In this document: piece by piece, positions 18,621-28,281 of the stretch | How the letters are laid out: every line of letters begins with the position of its first letter | Numbering within the stretch: position 1 is the stretch's first letter | Origin: Actinomycetota bacterium | Lineage (GTDB): Bacteria; Actinomycetota; Acidimicrobiia; Acidimicrobiales; Acidimicrobilacustridaceae | Direction of reading: 5' to 3' | DNA length: 48,003 bases | NCBI GenBank assembly: GCA_009700115.1 | Contig: WLMU01000006.1 | Coordinates: forward strand, 1 to 48,003 | Made by a program: the position numbers and the translations under genes | The notes under the pieces: model-generated | Told to the model about the DNA's origin: nothing | The model's database searches: none | The model's input: the letters and a program-made list of their open reading frames with translations, nothing else

Positions 18621-19535
18621 TTGATAGCCGGAATGTTCGCGAGCGAGTTCCCATCGTTCACTCCGCACTGGGAAGTGTGGGGGCTTGTCTTCGCTATCGC
18701 CTGCGGCGGCATTTATGTCGCACGAGTGATTGGGCCCAAGGTTGTCGACCCCGGAACGCCAGTTGTAAGTCGTCGGCAAGTTATTTCGTTCTGGACAGCG
18801 CTCGCATTTATGACGGCGGCGACGGTATGGCCACTGCACGACATCGCTGAACAACGTCTCTATTCCGGACACATGTTTCAGCATTTGTTGCTCACGCTCG
18901 TTGTTCCACCGCTGTTCTTGCTGTCGTGCCCGAGTTGGTTAGCGGAATTGTTAGTGCGTTCCGATGGCCGCACATGGCACGTCCTTCGGTTTCTCGCCAA
19001 GCCGTTGTTGGCGTGGGGCATCTTCAATGCGTGGAACTTGTTCAGTCACTGGCAGACGTTCGTGAATACCGCGGCGACAAATGGTCCATTCCATTTCGCT
19101 GCCCATGTGATCTTCGTGCTCACGGCGTTGTTGATGTGGGTGCCGGTGTGCGGCCCGTGGGCCGAGTTGCGGCTCTCTCTCCCGGGTCAGATGGTGTATC
19201 TCTTCGCGCAATCGATCATCCCCACGCTTCCTGCTGCGTGGTTGGTAAATGCTGGAGACCCGGTCTATAGCTCCTACGACCAACCAATTCGGTTGTGGGG
19301 AATATCGGTGATGGATGATCAGATCGCGGCGGGCATGATCATGAAAGTCCTTGAGACGATCTACTTGTGGGCGATTATCGCCAGCATGTTTTTTCGCTGG
19401 GCCGCGCGTCATCAGGAAGCCGAACGCCAAGGGCTTTCGCTGACTGAACGCGAAATTCTCGAATGGGAAGAAGGCGAACACGGCGGGCTTGATGGTTCGC
19501 CAGTCGATGCACCGCGCACTGCGCCACCGTCATAA
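18621..19535 (+). CDS. CtaG-like cytochrome c oxidase assembly protein (caa3_CtaG family)
   Basis: SGHMFQHLLLTLVVPPLFLL, HFAAHVIFVLTALLMWVPV, MDDQIAAGMIMKV. Confidence 0.88.
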   Translation: MIAGMFASEFPSFTPHWEVWGLVFAIACGGIYVARVIGPKVVDPGTPVVSRRQVISFWTALAFMTAATVWPLHDIAEQRLYSGHMFQHLLLTLVVPPLFLLSCPSWLAELLVRSDGRTWHVLRFLAKPLLAWGIFNAWNLFSHWQTFVNTAATNGPFHFAAHVIFVLTALLMWVPVCGPWAELRLSLPGQMVYLFAQSIIPTLPAAWLVNAGDPVYSSYDQPIRLWGISVMDDQIAAGMIMKVLETIYLWAIIASMFFRWAARHQEAERQGLSLTEREILEWEEGEHGGLDGSPVDAPRTAPPS

Positions 19536-20264
19536 CTACTCCCAGCGGAAGAATTTCACTGCGGCAAGCGGAGCAAGTACGGCCCATACGGCCAGCACAA
19601 TCCAAGCCGAGCCCGCGGAACCAGCACCGCTGCGTAGACACGATTGCAGGACTTGGCTCAGTGCCCCCGATGGGAGCATCTTGCCAATGGAGCCCAGGAA
19701 ACCCGGCATTTCACTGAACGGAATGATCATTCCGCCGAGTAGGAGCAGCAACAGATAGAGGCCATTGGCTAATGCCAGCGTGACGGTTCCGCGCAACGTG
19801 CCTGCCATCAGCAAGCCAATGCCGCCGAACGCGAATGCACCGAGCACGACAGCAGGGATTGCCAGCCATGGAGTGCCGCCGGGATTCCAACCAAGAGCGA
19901 AGGCGGCACCAACAATGAGCGCGATCTGAACGATGAGAAGAACTTTCACCATGCCGATTTTGGCGAGCATCCAACGACCACGGCCGAGCGGTGTGGCACC
20001 GAGGCGCTTGAGCACTTTGTAATGACGTTCGAAACCGGTACCAATGGCAAGTGCGACCATCGCGTTCGACATGACGGCCAAGGCGATGACGCCGGGGGCA
20101 AGAAAGTCGACGCGCTTGTCGACGCCGGTAGGGATCGGCAGCACTTTGACTGCCGAGAAGAACACGAGCAGCAAAAGCGGAATAGCGATGTTGACGAGGA
20201 GTTGCTCTCCGTTGCGAAGGCTGAGCATCAGTTCTGAACGGGTCTGGGCAAGCAGAGCTTTCAT
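19536..20264 (-). CDS. ABC-2 type transporter permease
   Basis: MKALLAQTRSELMLSLRNGEQLLVNIAIPLLLLVFF...; 4-bp overlap with the upstream ATPase gene. Confidence 0.88.
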   Translation of the reverse strand: MKALLAQTRSELMLSLRNGEQLLVNIAIPLLLLVFFSAVKVLPIPTGVDKRVDFLAPGVIALAVMSNAMVALAIGTGFERHYKVLKRLGATPLGRGRWMLAKIGMVKVLLIVQIALIVGAAFALGWNPGGTPWLAIPAVVLGAFAFGGIGLLMAGTLRGTVTLALANGLYLLLLLLGGMIIPFSEMPGFLGSIGKMLPSGALSQVLQSCLRSGAGSAGSAWIVLAVWAVLAPLAAVKFFRWE

Positions 20265-21232
20265 CGACGAGACCTCCGTCGACGAGTCGTTGTGGGTTCT
20301 GGCGCTCTCGCGTCGGCATCGGCAGTGAGGCGCAGGAACACGTCTTCGAGGCGTTGACGACCGGCGCGCAGATCGGCGAGCGGAAGATCCATGTCGGCCA
20401 ACCATGCGGTGATTGCCGCAACCATCGCAGGAGTAGCGGCAGAAGCGACGACGTATTCGCCCGGCGATGCTTCAGTGACGACAGCGCCGATGCGCTGGCC
20501 AAGCGAGGAAACATCGAGCCCCGATGGCGCACCGAAGCGAACATCGTCACCTTGCGAAGCCCGCATGAGTTCGGTGGGAGTTCCGTCAGCAAGCACAACA
20601 CCGTTATCGATGATCACGACATGGTCGGCGAGTTTCTCGGCCTCTTCAAGATCGTGGGTCGTGAGCAGCACGGCCACACCGCGATCACGAAGATCGGCAA
20701 TGACGCGGCGGATGAGTTGGCGGCCGGCGGGGTCGATGCCGGCAGTGGGTTCATCGAGAAACGCGACATCGGGACGACCAACCAGAGCCAACGCGAGCGA
20801 GAGGCGTTGTTGCTCCCCGCCGGACATCGAGCGCCAGGTCGAGGATCGGTGATCAGCTAACCCAACTAGTTCAAGCAGCTCGTCGGGGTTGATGGGGTCG
20901 TCGTAGTACGACGCGAACAGGCGGAGTGCTTCGGCGGGGCGCATGCCCGTGGCAACGCCGCCGGATTGCAGCATCACGCCGATGCGGGCGACGAGTCGGC
21001 GGTGATCGGCGACGGGATCGAGGCCAAGAACTCGGACCGAACCGGCGGTGGGCCGGCGGTAACCCTCGAGGGTCTCAACCGTCGAGGTCTTCCCCGCTCC
21101 GTTGGGGCCGAGAAGCGCGGTGATCTGACCGGGCATGGCCGTAAACGACAGGCCGTTGACGGCGATTCGATCGCCGTAGCGAATGGTGAGGTCGGTGACC
21201 TCGATCGCAGGCTGGGACTCAGGAGAAACCAC
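20261..21232 (-). CDS. ABC transporter ATP-binding protein
   Basis: Walker A LLGPNGAGKTSTVE, signature MSGGEQQRLSLALAL, Walker B VAFLDEPTAGIDP. Confidence 0.95.
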   Translation of the reverse strand: MVSPESQPAIEVTDLTIRYGDRIAVNGLSFTAMPGQITALLGPNGAGKTSTVETLEGYRRPTAGSVRVLGLDPVADHRRLVARIGVMLQSGGVATGMRPAEALRLFASYYDDPINPDELLELVGLADHRSSTWRSMSGGEQQRLSLALALVGRPDVAFLDEPTAGIDPAGRQLIRRVIADLRDRGVAVLLTTHDLEEAEKLADHVVIIDNGVVLADGTPTELMRASQGDDVRFGAPSGLDVSSLGQRIGAVVTEASPGEYVVASAATPAMVAAITAWLADMDLPLADLRAGRQRLEDVFLRLTADADARAPEPTTTRRRRSRR

Positions 21233-21271
21233 GATCTGACGCTACCGGGCCGACGACTACGGTTCAGAACC

Positions 21272-22564
21272 GTGATCGACGTTCGCCGAATCCGTTCTGA
21301 CTACGACGCCGTGCGTGCTTCGCTGGCCCGCCGTGGCGACGAAGGGGCTCTGCGCGACCTCGCTCAGGTCGCTGAACTCGACGAGAAGAGCCGTCAGATC
21401 TCTGCTGAGCGCGATGATCTGCGGGCAAAGGTCAATGGACTGTCCAAAGAGGTCGGCCAACTGCGTCGCGACGGCGATACCGCTGGGGCCGAAGCGTTGC
21501 AGGAACAGAGTCGTGAACTTGGCGATCGCGAGCGTGAAGTTGCGGCCGCCGCCGATGAAGTCGCCGGAAAGATCCGCGATCTTCTCTTACATATCCCAAA
21601 TCTTCCTTCGCCCGATTGTCCCGATGGAGCGAGCGAGGCCGACAACGTCGAAGTGAAACGTGTTGGTGTTGGCGACGACCCGGCAGCATGGGCGGAGTAT
21701 CAGCGCGTTCCGCACTGGGACATCGGCGCGGAACTTGGCATTCTCGATTTAGAACGCGCCGTGAAGATGTCGGGCGCGATGTTCACGATGTTCCGTGGCC
21801 AGGGTGCCACGCTTTCGCGTGCGTTGTGTCAGGTCGCGCTCGATCGCAATGCCGATGCGTTCGAAGAGGTGCGACCACCGACGGTGGTGCTCACCGAAAC
21901 AATGATCAGCACCGGTCATCTTCCGAAGTTCATCGACGACGCGTATCACCTTGAACGCGACGACCTGTGGGCCATCCCCACTGCTGAAGTTCCGCTTACG
22001 TCGTTAGCCCGCGATGAAATTCTGCGCGGTGCCGACCTGCCGATGCGCCTCATGGCACAAACTGCGTGCTTCCGCCGTGAAGCTGGTTCGGCTGGTCGCG
22101 ACACTCGTGGCTTATTGCGGGTGCACGAGTTCGACAAGGTCGAAATCCTCGCCTATTCCACGCCGGAACAGGCGCCTGCACTGCACGAAGAACTTCTCGC
22201 TCGCGCTGAAGGACTCATTGGTGCACTTGGGCTCACCTACCGAGTGCTCGATCTGTGCACTGGCGATATCGGAAACTCTTCGGCTCGTACCTTCGATATC
22301 GAGGTCTACGCACCTGGTGTCGATCAGTGGCTCGAAGTTTCTTCGGTGTCATGGTTCACCGACTACCAGGCCCGTCGCGCCAACATTCGTTACAAGGTCG
22401 AGGGAGCGAAGGGCAACGAGGTCGCCCATACGTTGAACGGTTCTGCGCTCGCCGTGCCGCGTGTTTGGGCTGCAGTTGTGGAAACACATCGCCAGCCCGA
22501 CGGTACTGTGCGCATTCCTGAGATTCTGCAGCCGTACATGCGCGGCGCAACCTCAATCGGCTGA
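21272..22564 (+). CDS. serS: Seryl-tRNA synthetase
   Basis: IDVRRIRSDYDAVRASLARRG coiled-coil N-terminus; motif 2 FRREAGSAGRDTRGLLRVHEFDKVE; motif 3 NGSALAVPRVWAAVVE; GTG start at 21272. Confidence 0.95.
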   Translation: MIDVRRIRSDYDAVRASLARRGDEGALRDLAQVAELDEKSRQISAERDDLRAKVNGLSKEVGQLRRDGDTAGAEALQEQSRELGDREREVAAAADEVAGKIRDLLLHIPNLPSPDCPDGASEADNVEVKRVGVGDDPAAWAEYQRVPHWDIGAELGILDLERAVKMSGAMFTMFRGQGATLSRALCQVALDRNADAFEEVRPPTVVLTETMISTGHLPKFIDDAYHLERDDLWAIPTAEVPLTSLARDEILRGADLPMRLMAQTACFRREAGSAGRDTRGLLRVHEFDKVEILAYSTPEQAPALHEELLARAEGLIGALGLTYRVLDLCTGDIGNSSARTFDIEVYAPGVDQWLEVSSVSWFTDYQARRANIRYKVEGAKGNEVAHTLNGSALAVPRVWAAVVETHRQPDGTVRIPEILQPYMRGATSIG

Positions 22565-22571
22565 TTTGTTC

Positions 22572-22973
22572 GTGACTCTTCTCCGTCGATTCGCTGTGAT
22601 TGCGGTCGGCGGCGTCCTTGGTTCGTGGATGCGCTGGCGATTGTCGGTGTGGTTTCCAGTCGCATCAGGAACATTCCCAAGCACGACGTTGGCCATCAAT
22701 CTTTTTGGCTCCGCGCTCATTGGTGTGGTGTTGGTGTTATTTCTCGACCGACAACCGCCGCGATTACTCACGCATTCGTTTCTCGGTACCGGCATTCTCG
22801 GCGCGTTCACTACGTTCTCGACCTTCACGGTGGAGAGCGCAGAGCTTTTGCGGCAATCGAAACCGCTCACCGCGTTCGTGTATGTCATTGCCTCCGTTGT
22901 CGGCGGTGTCGTAGTGGCGTTGATGTCAATGGGCCTTACGCGTCGAGCGATACACCTCGAGGCCGCGACGTGA
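22572..22973 (+). CDS. crcB: Fluoride efflux transporter CrcB, copy 1
   Basis: GGVLGSWMRWRL, TLAINLFGSALIGV, GAFTTFSTFTVE. Confidence 0.9.
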   Translation: MTLLRRFAVIAVGGVLGSWMRWRLSVWFPVASGTFPSTTLAINLFGSALIGVVLVLFLDRQPPRLLTHSFLGTGILGAFTTFSTFTVESAELLRQSKPLTAFVYVIASVVGGVVVALMSMGLTRRAIHLEAAT

Positions 22974-23338
22974 CCGCTTGGATTATCGTTGGCCTTGCCG
23001 GTGCCCTTGGAGCAACGAGTCGTCACGCAGTGGACATTGGACTGCGGCGTTGGTTTCCTAAGGGTCCGTCAATCGGCATTCTCGTAGTGAACCTGCTTGG
23101 CTCGTTTGTTCTGGGAATCGTTGTCGGAGTTGTCGCAACGCGAACGATCGACGAGAACCTCCGCCTTGGGGTTGCTGCCGGTTTCTGCGGTGCCTTCACC
23201 ACGTTCTCAACCTTTGCCGCGGAACTCGCCGGTCTCGTGAATGATCGCAACCATCGGATGGTCCTGCAGTGGACGGCGATGATGGTGCTCGGTGGTGGCC
23301 TCGCTGCGTATGCCGGGATCGTTCTAGGACGTCTTTGA
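22970..23338 (+). CDS. crcB: Fluoride efflux transporter CrcB, copy 2
   Basis: GALGATSRHAVD, GILVVNLLGSFVLG, GAFTTFSTFAAE; GTG start overlaps the stop of copy 1 (gtga). Confidence 0.9.
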   Translation: MTAWIIVGLAGALGATSRHAVDIGLRRWFPKGPSIGILVVNLLGSFVLGIVVGVVATRTIDENLRLGVAAGFCGAFTTFSTFAAELAGLVNDRNHRMVLQWTAMMVLGGGLAAYAGIVLGRL

Positions 23339-23384
23339 TGACTACGGCTTGGTGCGGGCAAGAAACCTGGAGTGAACTGGAACT

Positions 23385-24038
23385 ATGAGCGCAGCCCCGG
23401 AACTTGATGTCCTACGTGCGGAACTCCAGGAAAAGGGCTTGCGTCGCGCCGAGTTGCTCGAAGACCCATTTGCTCAGTTCGATGCATGGTTTGAGTTCGC
23501 CAAGAGTGTGAACACCCATGAGCCTCACGCCATGGTGCTTTCAAGTGTTGGTGCCGACGGAATGCCGTCGTCTCGACATGTGTTGTTGAAAGGTTTGGAT
23601 CACGGCTTTGTGTTTTTTACGAACTACACGAGCCAAAAAGGCCGAGAACTCAGCGATCATCCGCAAGCATCGATCTGTTTCCCTTGGAACATTCTTTCTC
23701 GCCAGGTTCGAGTCGTTGGCACCGTTGAGAGAGTGACCGAGGCGGAAAGTAATGAGTACTTCAGTACGCGACCACGCGGCAGCCAGATCGGGGCATGGGC
23801 TTCGCATCAGAGCGAAGTGATGGCCGATCGTTCCGTTCTTGAATCTCGCTGGGCAGAAACCGACGCGCGCTTTGAGGGTATGGATGTTCCTCGTCCTCCC
23901 CATTGGGGTGGATTCCGAGTGCTGCCGAGCGAGATTGAGTTCTGGCAAGGTCGACAGTCACGATTGCATGACCGGTTCCGCTACACCGTCGACGCGTCGC
24001 AGCCAATCGGTTGGCGCATCGAACGACTGAATCCCTAA
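23385..24038 (+). CDS. pdxH: Pyridoxamine 5'-phosphate oxidase
   Basis: SSRHVLLKGLDHGFVFFTNYTSQKGREL, RPPHWGGFRVLPSEIEFWQGRQSRLHDRFRY. Confidence 0.96.
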   Translation: MSAAPELDVLRAELQEKGLRRAELLEDPFAQFDAWFEFAKSVNTHEPHAMVLSSVGADGMPSSRHVLLKGLDHGFVFFTNYTSQKGRELSDHPQASICFPWNILSRQVRVVGTVERVTEAESNEYFSTRPRGSQIGAWASHQSEVMADRSVLESRWAETDARFEGMDVPRPPHWGGFRVLPSEIEFWQGRQSRLHDRFRYTVDASQPIGWRIERLNP

Positions 24039-24049
24039 AGGCGTAACCG

Positions 24050-24982
24050 TTAGGGAAGAACCTTCATCACTTCTTCGGCCAACAAATGAATGTGGTCGAG
24101 GTCGTTCATGTCGAGCACCTGCAGGTACACGCGCGTGGCGCCGGCTTCGGCGAATGACGCGATCTTGTCGAGCACCTGCGCTGGTGAACCAGCAGCGCCA
24201 TTCAGAATGAGTTCGTCAACCTCACGACCGATGCGTTGAGCCCGACGAGCGATATCAGCATCGTTAGCGCCGATGCACAACACCTGCGCGACTGAATAGA
24301 TCATCGATTCGGGATCGCGACCGCGAGCTTCACATGCGGCGCGCACGTTGTCACACGACGCTCGATAGATCTCGACTGGCGGGAACGGAAGGTTGAATTC
24401 GCTGGCGTATTTCGCAGCCAATGCAGGCGTGCGCTTTGGTCCGTAACCACCCATGACGATCGGCGGCCCACCAGGCTGAACGGGCTTAGGAATCGCAGGC
24501 GAACCAACGATGGTGTGATGTTGCCCTTCGAACGAGTACTGCGAATCGAGCGGTGTGTTCCACATGCCGGTGATGATTTCGAGTTGCTCTTCGAGAATGT
24601 CGAAGCGCTGTCCAAGTGTGGGAAACGGAATGCCGTACGCGGTGTGTTCGGCATCGAACCAGCCAGCACCGAGACCAAGTTCGATACGACCGTCACTCAT
24701 GTCATCGATCTGCGCGACGGCTACTGCAAGCTGGCCCGGCAAACGGAATGTTGCCGAAGCGACGAGTGTGCCGAGACGAATCGTGCTGGTCTCGCGCGCG
24801 ATTGCACCGAGAGTGACCCACGAATCGGTGGGGCCAGGAAGGGGATCACCGGCCCCCATGCGCAGGTAATGGTCGGAACGGAAAAAGGCGTCGAATCCGA
24901 GCTTCTCGGAAAGTTGCGCAACCGCGAGTTGCTGGCGGTACGAAGCGCCCTGCTGGGGCTCAACAAAGATGCGAAGTTCCAT
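24050..24982 (-). CDS. LLM-class F420-dependent oxidoreductase
   Basis: FDAFFRSDHYLRMG, RIELGLGAGWFDAEH, luciferase-like fold motifs. Confidence 0.88.
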   Translation of the reverse strand: MELRIFVEPQQGASYRQQLAVAQLSEKLGFDAFFRSDHYLRMGAGDPLPGPTDSWVTLGAIARETSTIRLGTLVASATFRLPGQLAVAVAQIDDMSDGRIELGLGAGWFDAEHTAYGIPFPTLGQRFDILEEQLEIITGMWNTPLDSQYSFEGQHHTIVGSPAIPKPVQPGGPPIVMGGYGPKRTPALAAKYASEFNLPFPPVEIYRASCDNVRAACEARGRDPESMIYSVAQVLCIGANDADIARRAQRIGREVDELILNGAAGSPAQVLDKIASFAEAGATRVYLQVLDMNDLDHIHLLAEEVMKVLP

Positions 24983-24991
24983 GGGCCGAGG

Positions 24992-25852
24992 CTACCTGTC
25001 GTCGGCGCGAGCTTTGCTGAGCAAGGCGATGAACACGACAAGCGCAATCACGAGGCTGAGGATGATGCCAATGCGGGTGGGCCCGACATCGTTGATCCAT
25101 TGGGTGATGTTTCCATTCAGGCTGAACATCCAGCCGGCGACGCCGCCGCCTGACGTGTTTCCGTTCAACACGCGCAGCTCGTACCAGCCGTAATAGGTGA
25201 CATACAGACCAGCAAGCACAAGCAGCACGCCCGAAATGCGATTGATGTAGGGCAGTACGCCTCGCATTTTCTTCACGATTCCCTGGCGAGCGAGCGCGAT
25301 CGCAAGTGTGAGCACGATCAACACAAGTCCCATGCCCAGTGCATAGGCAACGAATGCGCCGAGACCAACGAAGAAGTTCTGTTGGTCGATCACGGTTGAG
25401 ATCGCAGCAATAAATAACGACAACGTGCAGCTCAGTGAAACAAGTGCATAGGAAATGCCAAACACGAAGATCGAACCAAGTTCGCGACCTTCGGGGCTTT
25501 TCGAAATCTTTGGCAATCGCACAGTGATTTCACGACCCATCAGCAAACGAATACCGAGGACCACGAGAACAACACCCAACACGATCGTGAGCCATGGCAA
25601 CTTATCGTTGATGGAAGAAAGAATCGGATCAAGGACGAGTCCGAGAATTCCGAACACAACAACGAAACCGGCAGTCATTGCCGCGCCTACCGCCAGAGCA
25701 CGAAGCACAGTTGCATCAGCGCGATTGTCGGTGTCTCGCGCGTTCTCGAGTCCTAAGAAGTACGACAAATAGGCCGGCAACATCGCGAAGCCGCACGGGT
25801 TAAACGTGGCAACCATGCCAACACCGAATGCGTAAACAATTGCTGAGTTCAT
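24992..25852 (-). CDS. ccdA: Cytochrome c biogenesis protein CcdA (DsbD transmembrane family)
   Basis: TFNPCGFAMLPAYLSYFLG, SYALVSLSCTLSLF conserved Cys motifs. Confidence 0.9.
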   Translation of the reverse strand: MNSAIVYAFGVGMVATFNPCGFAMLPAYLSYFLGLENARDTDNRADATVLRALAVGAAMTAGFVVVFGILGLVLDPILSSINDKLPWLTIVLGVVLVVLGIRLLMGREITVRLPKISKSPEGRELGSIFVFGISYALVSLSCTLSLFIAAISTVIDQQNFFVGLGAFVAYALGMGLVLIVLTLAIALARQGIVKKMRGVLPYINRISGVLLVLAGLYVTYYGWYELRVLNGNTSGGGVAGWMFSLNGNITQWINDVGPTRIGIILSLVIALVVFIALLSKARADDR

Positions 25853-25853
25853 G

Positions 25854-26468
25854 TCACTTACCCGTTGCGGTCTTCACGAGTTCGGAGAACTGAGCTTGGG
25901 TGAGTGCACCCGAATGCGCGGCCAGAATCGTTCCGTTTGACGCCACGAGGACGGTGTAGGGGAGTCCCGTGCCACCGAGTTCACGCAGAATGGTTCCTTT
26001 GAGGTCGCGACCAAGCGGATAGGTCACGCCGGTGCGATCGGCCATTGCTTGGCCAAGGTCGGGAGATTCGAAGTAGTCGATCCCGAGAACGTCGATGTCA
26101 TTGCGTTTGGCCTGCCACACCTTCTCCAGCGCCGGCATTTCCGTTATGCACGGAACACAGGTTGATGACCACACATTGATGAGTAGTGGTTTGCCGTTCG
26201 GTGCGAGTTCTTTGGTCGAGCCGTCGAAGGCGACGTAAGTGAGTTTCGGCAACTTGGTACCGGCCACATCGTTCGTGATGACGAGTTCAGGAGGTTGCGT
26301 GGCGTTGGGGTCGAGTTTGGTGACATCCGATGAGGTCTTCGACGAACCACCCGAGATCGAGATGATCAGCGCAATTGCGAAACCCACGACAATCAGTCCC
26401 GCCACAGTGAGCGGGAGATAACGGCGCAGGGCCGATAGGGGTTGGGGAGGAAGCGGTGCGGGTTCCAT
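25854..26468 (-). CDS. TlpA/ResA-like membrane-anchored thioredoxin
   Basis: LINVWSSTCVPCITEMPALEKVW (CxxC), N-terminal TM; start at ATG 26468. Confidence 0.88.
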   Translation of the reverse strand: MEPAPLPPQPLSALRRYLPLTVAGLIVVGFAIALIISISGGSSKTSSDVTKLDPNATQPPELVITNDVAGTKLPKLTYVAFDGSTKELAPNGKPLLINVWSSTCVPCITEMPALEKVWQAKRNDIDVLGIDYFESPDLGQAMADRTGVTYPLGRDLKGTILRELGGTGLPYTVLVASNGTILAAHSGALTQAQFSELVKTATGK

Positions 26469-26633
26469 GTGAGATCCGACTGCGAGAGGCAGTGCCGACC
26501 GTACTTGGACCCCCGCACCACTCCCAATCACCTCTCGGCCAGAGGCCGGTTCGGTGACAGGTCCGACTGTCCGAGGCTGCAGGTGGGATCGGCTCGGGGG
26601 CGGCGATCCCACCCGGCTGCGGGCAGGTGGTTG

Positions 26634-26978
26634 CTAGGCGGAGCGCAACCAGGACTGAAGATGCACCGGCACGGGGATGTCGGGCAGCTCATCCTCGATT
26701 CGAGCGAGCTTCGGCGGGCGGCCGCGGCGACGCTTGGTGGCGAGGATCTTTCCGTTGATGAACATTTGTCCACCCCACACGCCCCATGGCTCGTGGCGCT
26801 CAATGGCTCCTTCGAGACACTCGACGATCACCGGACAGGTCGAACAGATCGACTTGGCGATGGCGATGTCCTGGAGCTCTTCAGAGAAATAGACGCCGGT
26901 CAACGTGGCATTGAGGTCGTTGCATGCGGCGTCGGCCCTGACGGCCGGTGAGATGTCGTCGAGCGTCTCGGCGAGCAT
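26634..26978 (-). CDS. WhiB-family transcriptional regulator with AT-hook-like C-terminus
   Basis: ACNDL...CSTCPVIVECLE, GVWGG, C-terminal KRRRGRPPK; start ATG 26978 preceded by GAAAGGA. Confidence 0.93.
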   Translation of the reverse strand: MLAETLDDISPAVRADAACNDLNATLTGVYFSEELQDIAIAKSICSTCPVIVECLEGAIERHEPWGVWGGQMFINGKILATKRRRGRPPKLARIEDELPDIPVPVHLQSWLRSA

Positions 26979-27042
26979 CGGTTCATTCCTTTCGTGGGTG
27001 CACCGTGGTGCAGGTGGGGTGGGGAGTCGAGGGACAGGCTTA

Positions 27043-27086
27043 GGTGGATGGACGTTGGTGGATGGACGTTGGTGGATGGGACGTGG
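27043..27086. repeat. Three tandem copies of a ~14-bp unit (ggtggatggacgtt; third copy slightly diverged)
   Basis: 27043-27056, 27057-27070 and 27071-27086 read directly. Confidence 0.9.
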
Positions 27087-27094
27087 CCGCACAT

Positions 27095-27123
27095 GAAGAA
27101 AGACCGCCGGGGGAACCCGGCGG
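27095..27123 (-). terminator. Attenuator-like intrinsic terminator in the whiB leader
   Basis: Minus strand CCGCCGGG-TTCC-CCCGGCGG followed by TCTTTCTTC, upstream of and co-oriented with whiB. Confidence 0.65.
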
Positions 27124-27136
27124 CCTCAGTGCATGT

Positions 27137-27154
27137 ACGCAGTGGTTACTGCGT
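27137..27154 (-). promoter_or_regulatory. Second leader hairpin upstream of the whiB attenuator
   Basis: Perfect inverted repeat ACGCAGT-AACC-ACTGCGT. Confidence 0.5.
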
Positions 27155-27420
27155 CAGCTCAGAGATCGCCGGGACGGGTGCTTATGACCAAAGGTCGTAA
27201 AAGCATTTGTCTCGGTGGCATACCAAGTGGCGGAAATGGTCACGTTGGCGCGCGATGCCACAGGCGCGACGGTGGCCGGAATGGCCGAATTACGCGGTGT
27301 GGAGGCGGTCGTGAACATGAACTCCACCGAACCATGCCTGTAGTGGCCCCGTCAACTGAATTACTAGAAATTGGCCTGTTCCCGTTCCTGCCAAGGGATC
27401 GGGGGCTAGCGTCGCTGGTC

Positions 27421-28266
27421 ATGGGAAACGCGGATTCGGCGGCGGAACAGGGTTCGACCCGGCGATCTGAGCGCGAAAACGGCGCCAGCCGAGTGCTGCC
27501 TCTACCGGCCTCGGGCCGAGTGTTTCGGCGCGAGCGGCGGGTGCGGTTGGGCGATGTTGATGCCACGGGCCGCCTTCGCCTCGATGCGGTGGCCCGCTAT
27601 CTCCAAGATGTCGCCACCGATGATTCCGATGATGTTGGCAGCCTCGAGGCCCGGGCATGGGTAGTTCGGCGCACGCTGATCGAACAGCGCAAAGCGATGC
27701 GCAATAGCGAAGACGTTTCGCTGGCCACGTTCTGTTCGGGAATGGGCAGCCGCTGGGCCGAACGTCGTGTGTCAATGACCGGAGAGCACGGCGGTTCGGT
27801 GGAAGCGGTGACCTTATGGGTGCATCTCGACCCTGTGACCGGTCGTCCGAAGACCTTGCCCGCTGAGTTTGTCGCGACCTACACCGAACCCTCGGGTGGT
27901 CGTGAAGTCACTGCCCGCCAAGTGCATGATCCTGTGGTTCCTGGTGACGACGGTGTGCACACGATGCCATGGTGGCCGCGAGTTACCGACCTTGATGTTC
28001 TCAATCACGTGAACAATGCGGTGTCATGGGAAGTCGTGGAACAAACGCTTGAGCGCGTGCGTGCCCGTGAACTTCTCGACCTCGATACCGGAAGTTCGTT
28101 GCGCGCGGAAGTTGAATTTCGCGATGCAATTGATCACGACGTGGTTATTGCGGCGATGCCACTGACGATTGCGTATCGAGTGGTCAACGACGTTCTCGAA
28201 ATCGCGTTGTGGTCGACCGATGCTGAAACGGTGCACATGACCGCACAGGTCACGTCACTGGGTTGA
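27421..28266 (+). CDS. Acyl-ACP thioesterase-like (hotdog-fold) protein
   Basis: VRLGDVDATGRLRLDAVARYLQDVATDDS...WVVRRT, DLDVLNHVNNAVSWEVVE. Confidence 0.83.
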   Translation: MGNADSAAEQGSTRRSERENGASRVLPLPASGRVFRRERRVRLGDVDATGRLRLDAVARYLQDVATDDSDDVGSLEARAWVVRRTLIEQRKAMRNSEDVSLATFCSGMGSRWAERRVSMTGEHGGSVEAVTLWVHLDPVTGRPKTLPAEFVATYTEPSGGREVTARQVHDPVVPGDDGVHTMPWWPRVTDLDVLNHVNNAVSWEVVEQTLERVRARELLDLDTGSSLRAEVEFRDAIDHDVVIAAMPLTIAYRVVNDVLEIALWSTDAETVHMTAQVTSLG

Positions 28267-28281
28267 TCGCTGGGCAGCGAA

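Noticed and set aside
20966-21271. N-terminal extension of serS
   Set aside because: Antisense to the ABC ATPase gene; GTG 21272 begins exactly at the conserved SerRS N-terminus (IDVRRIRSDYD).
27043-27086. Short tandem repeats considered as CRISPR
   Set aside because: 14-bp contiguous units without spacers and no cas genes in the window.
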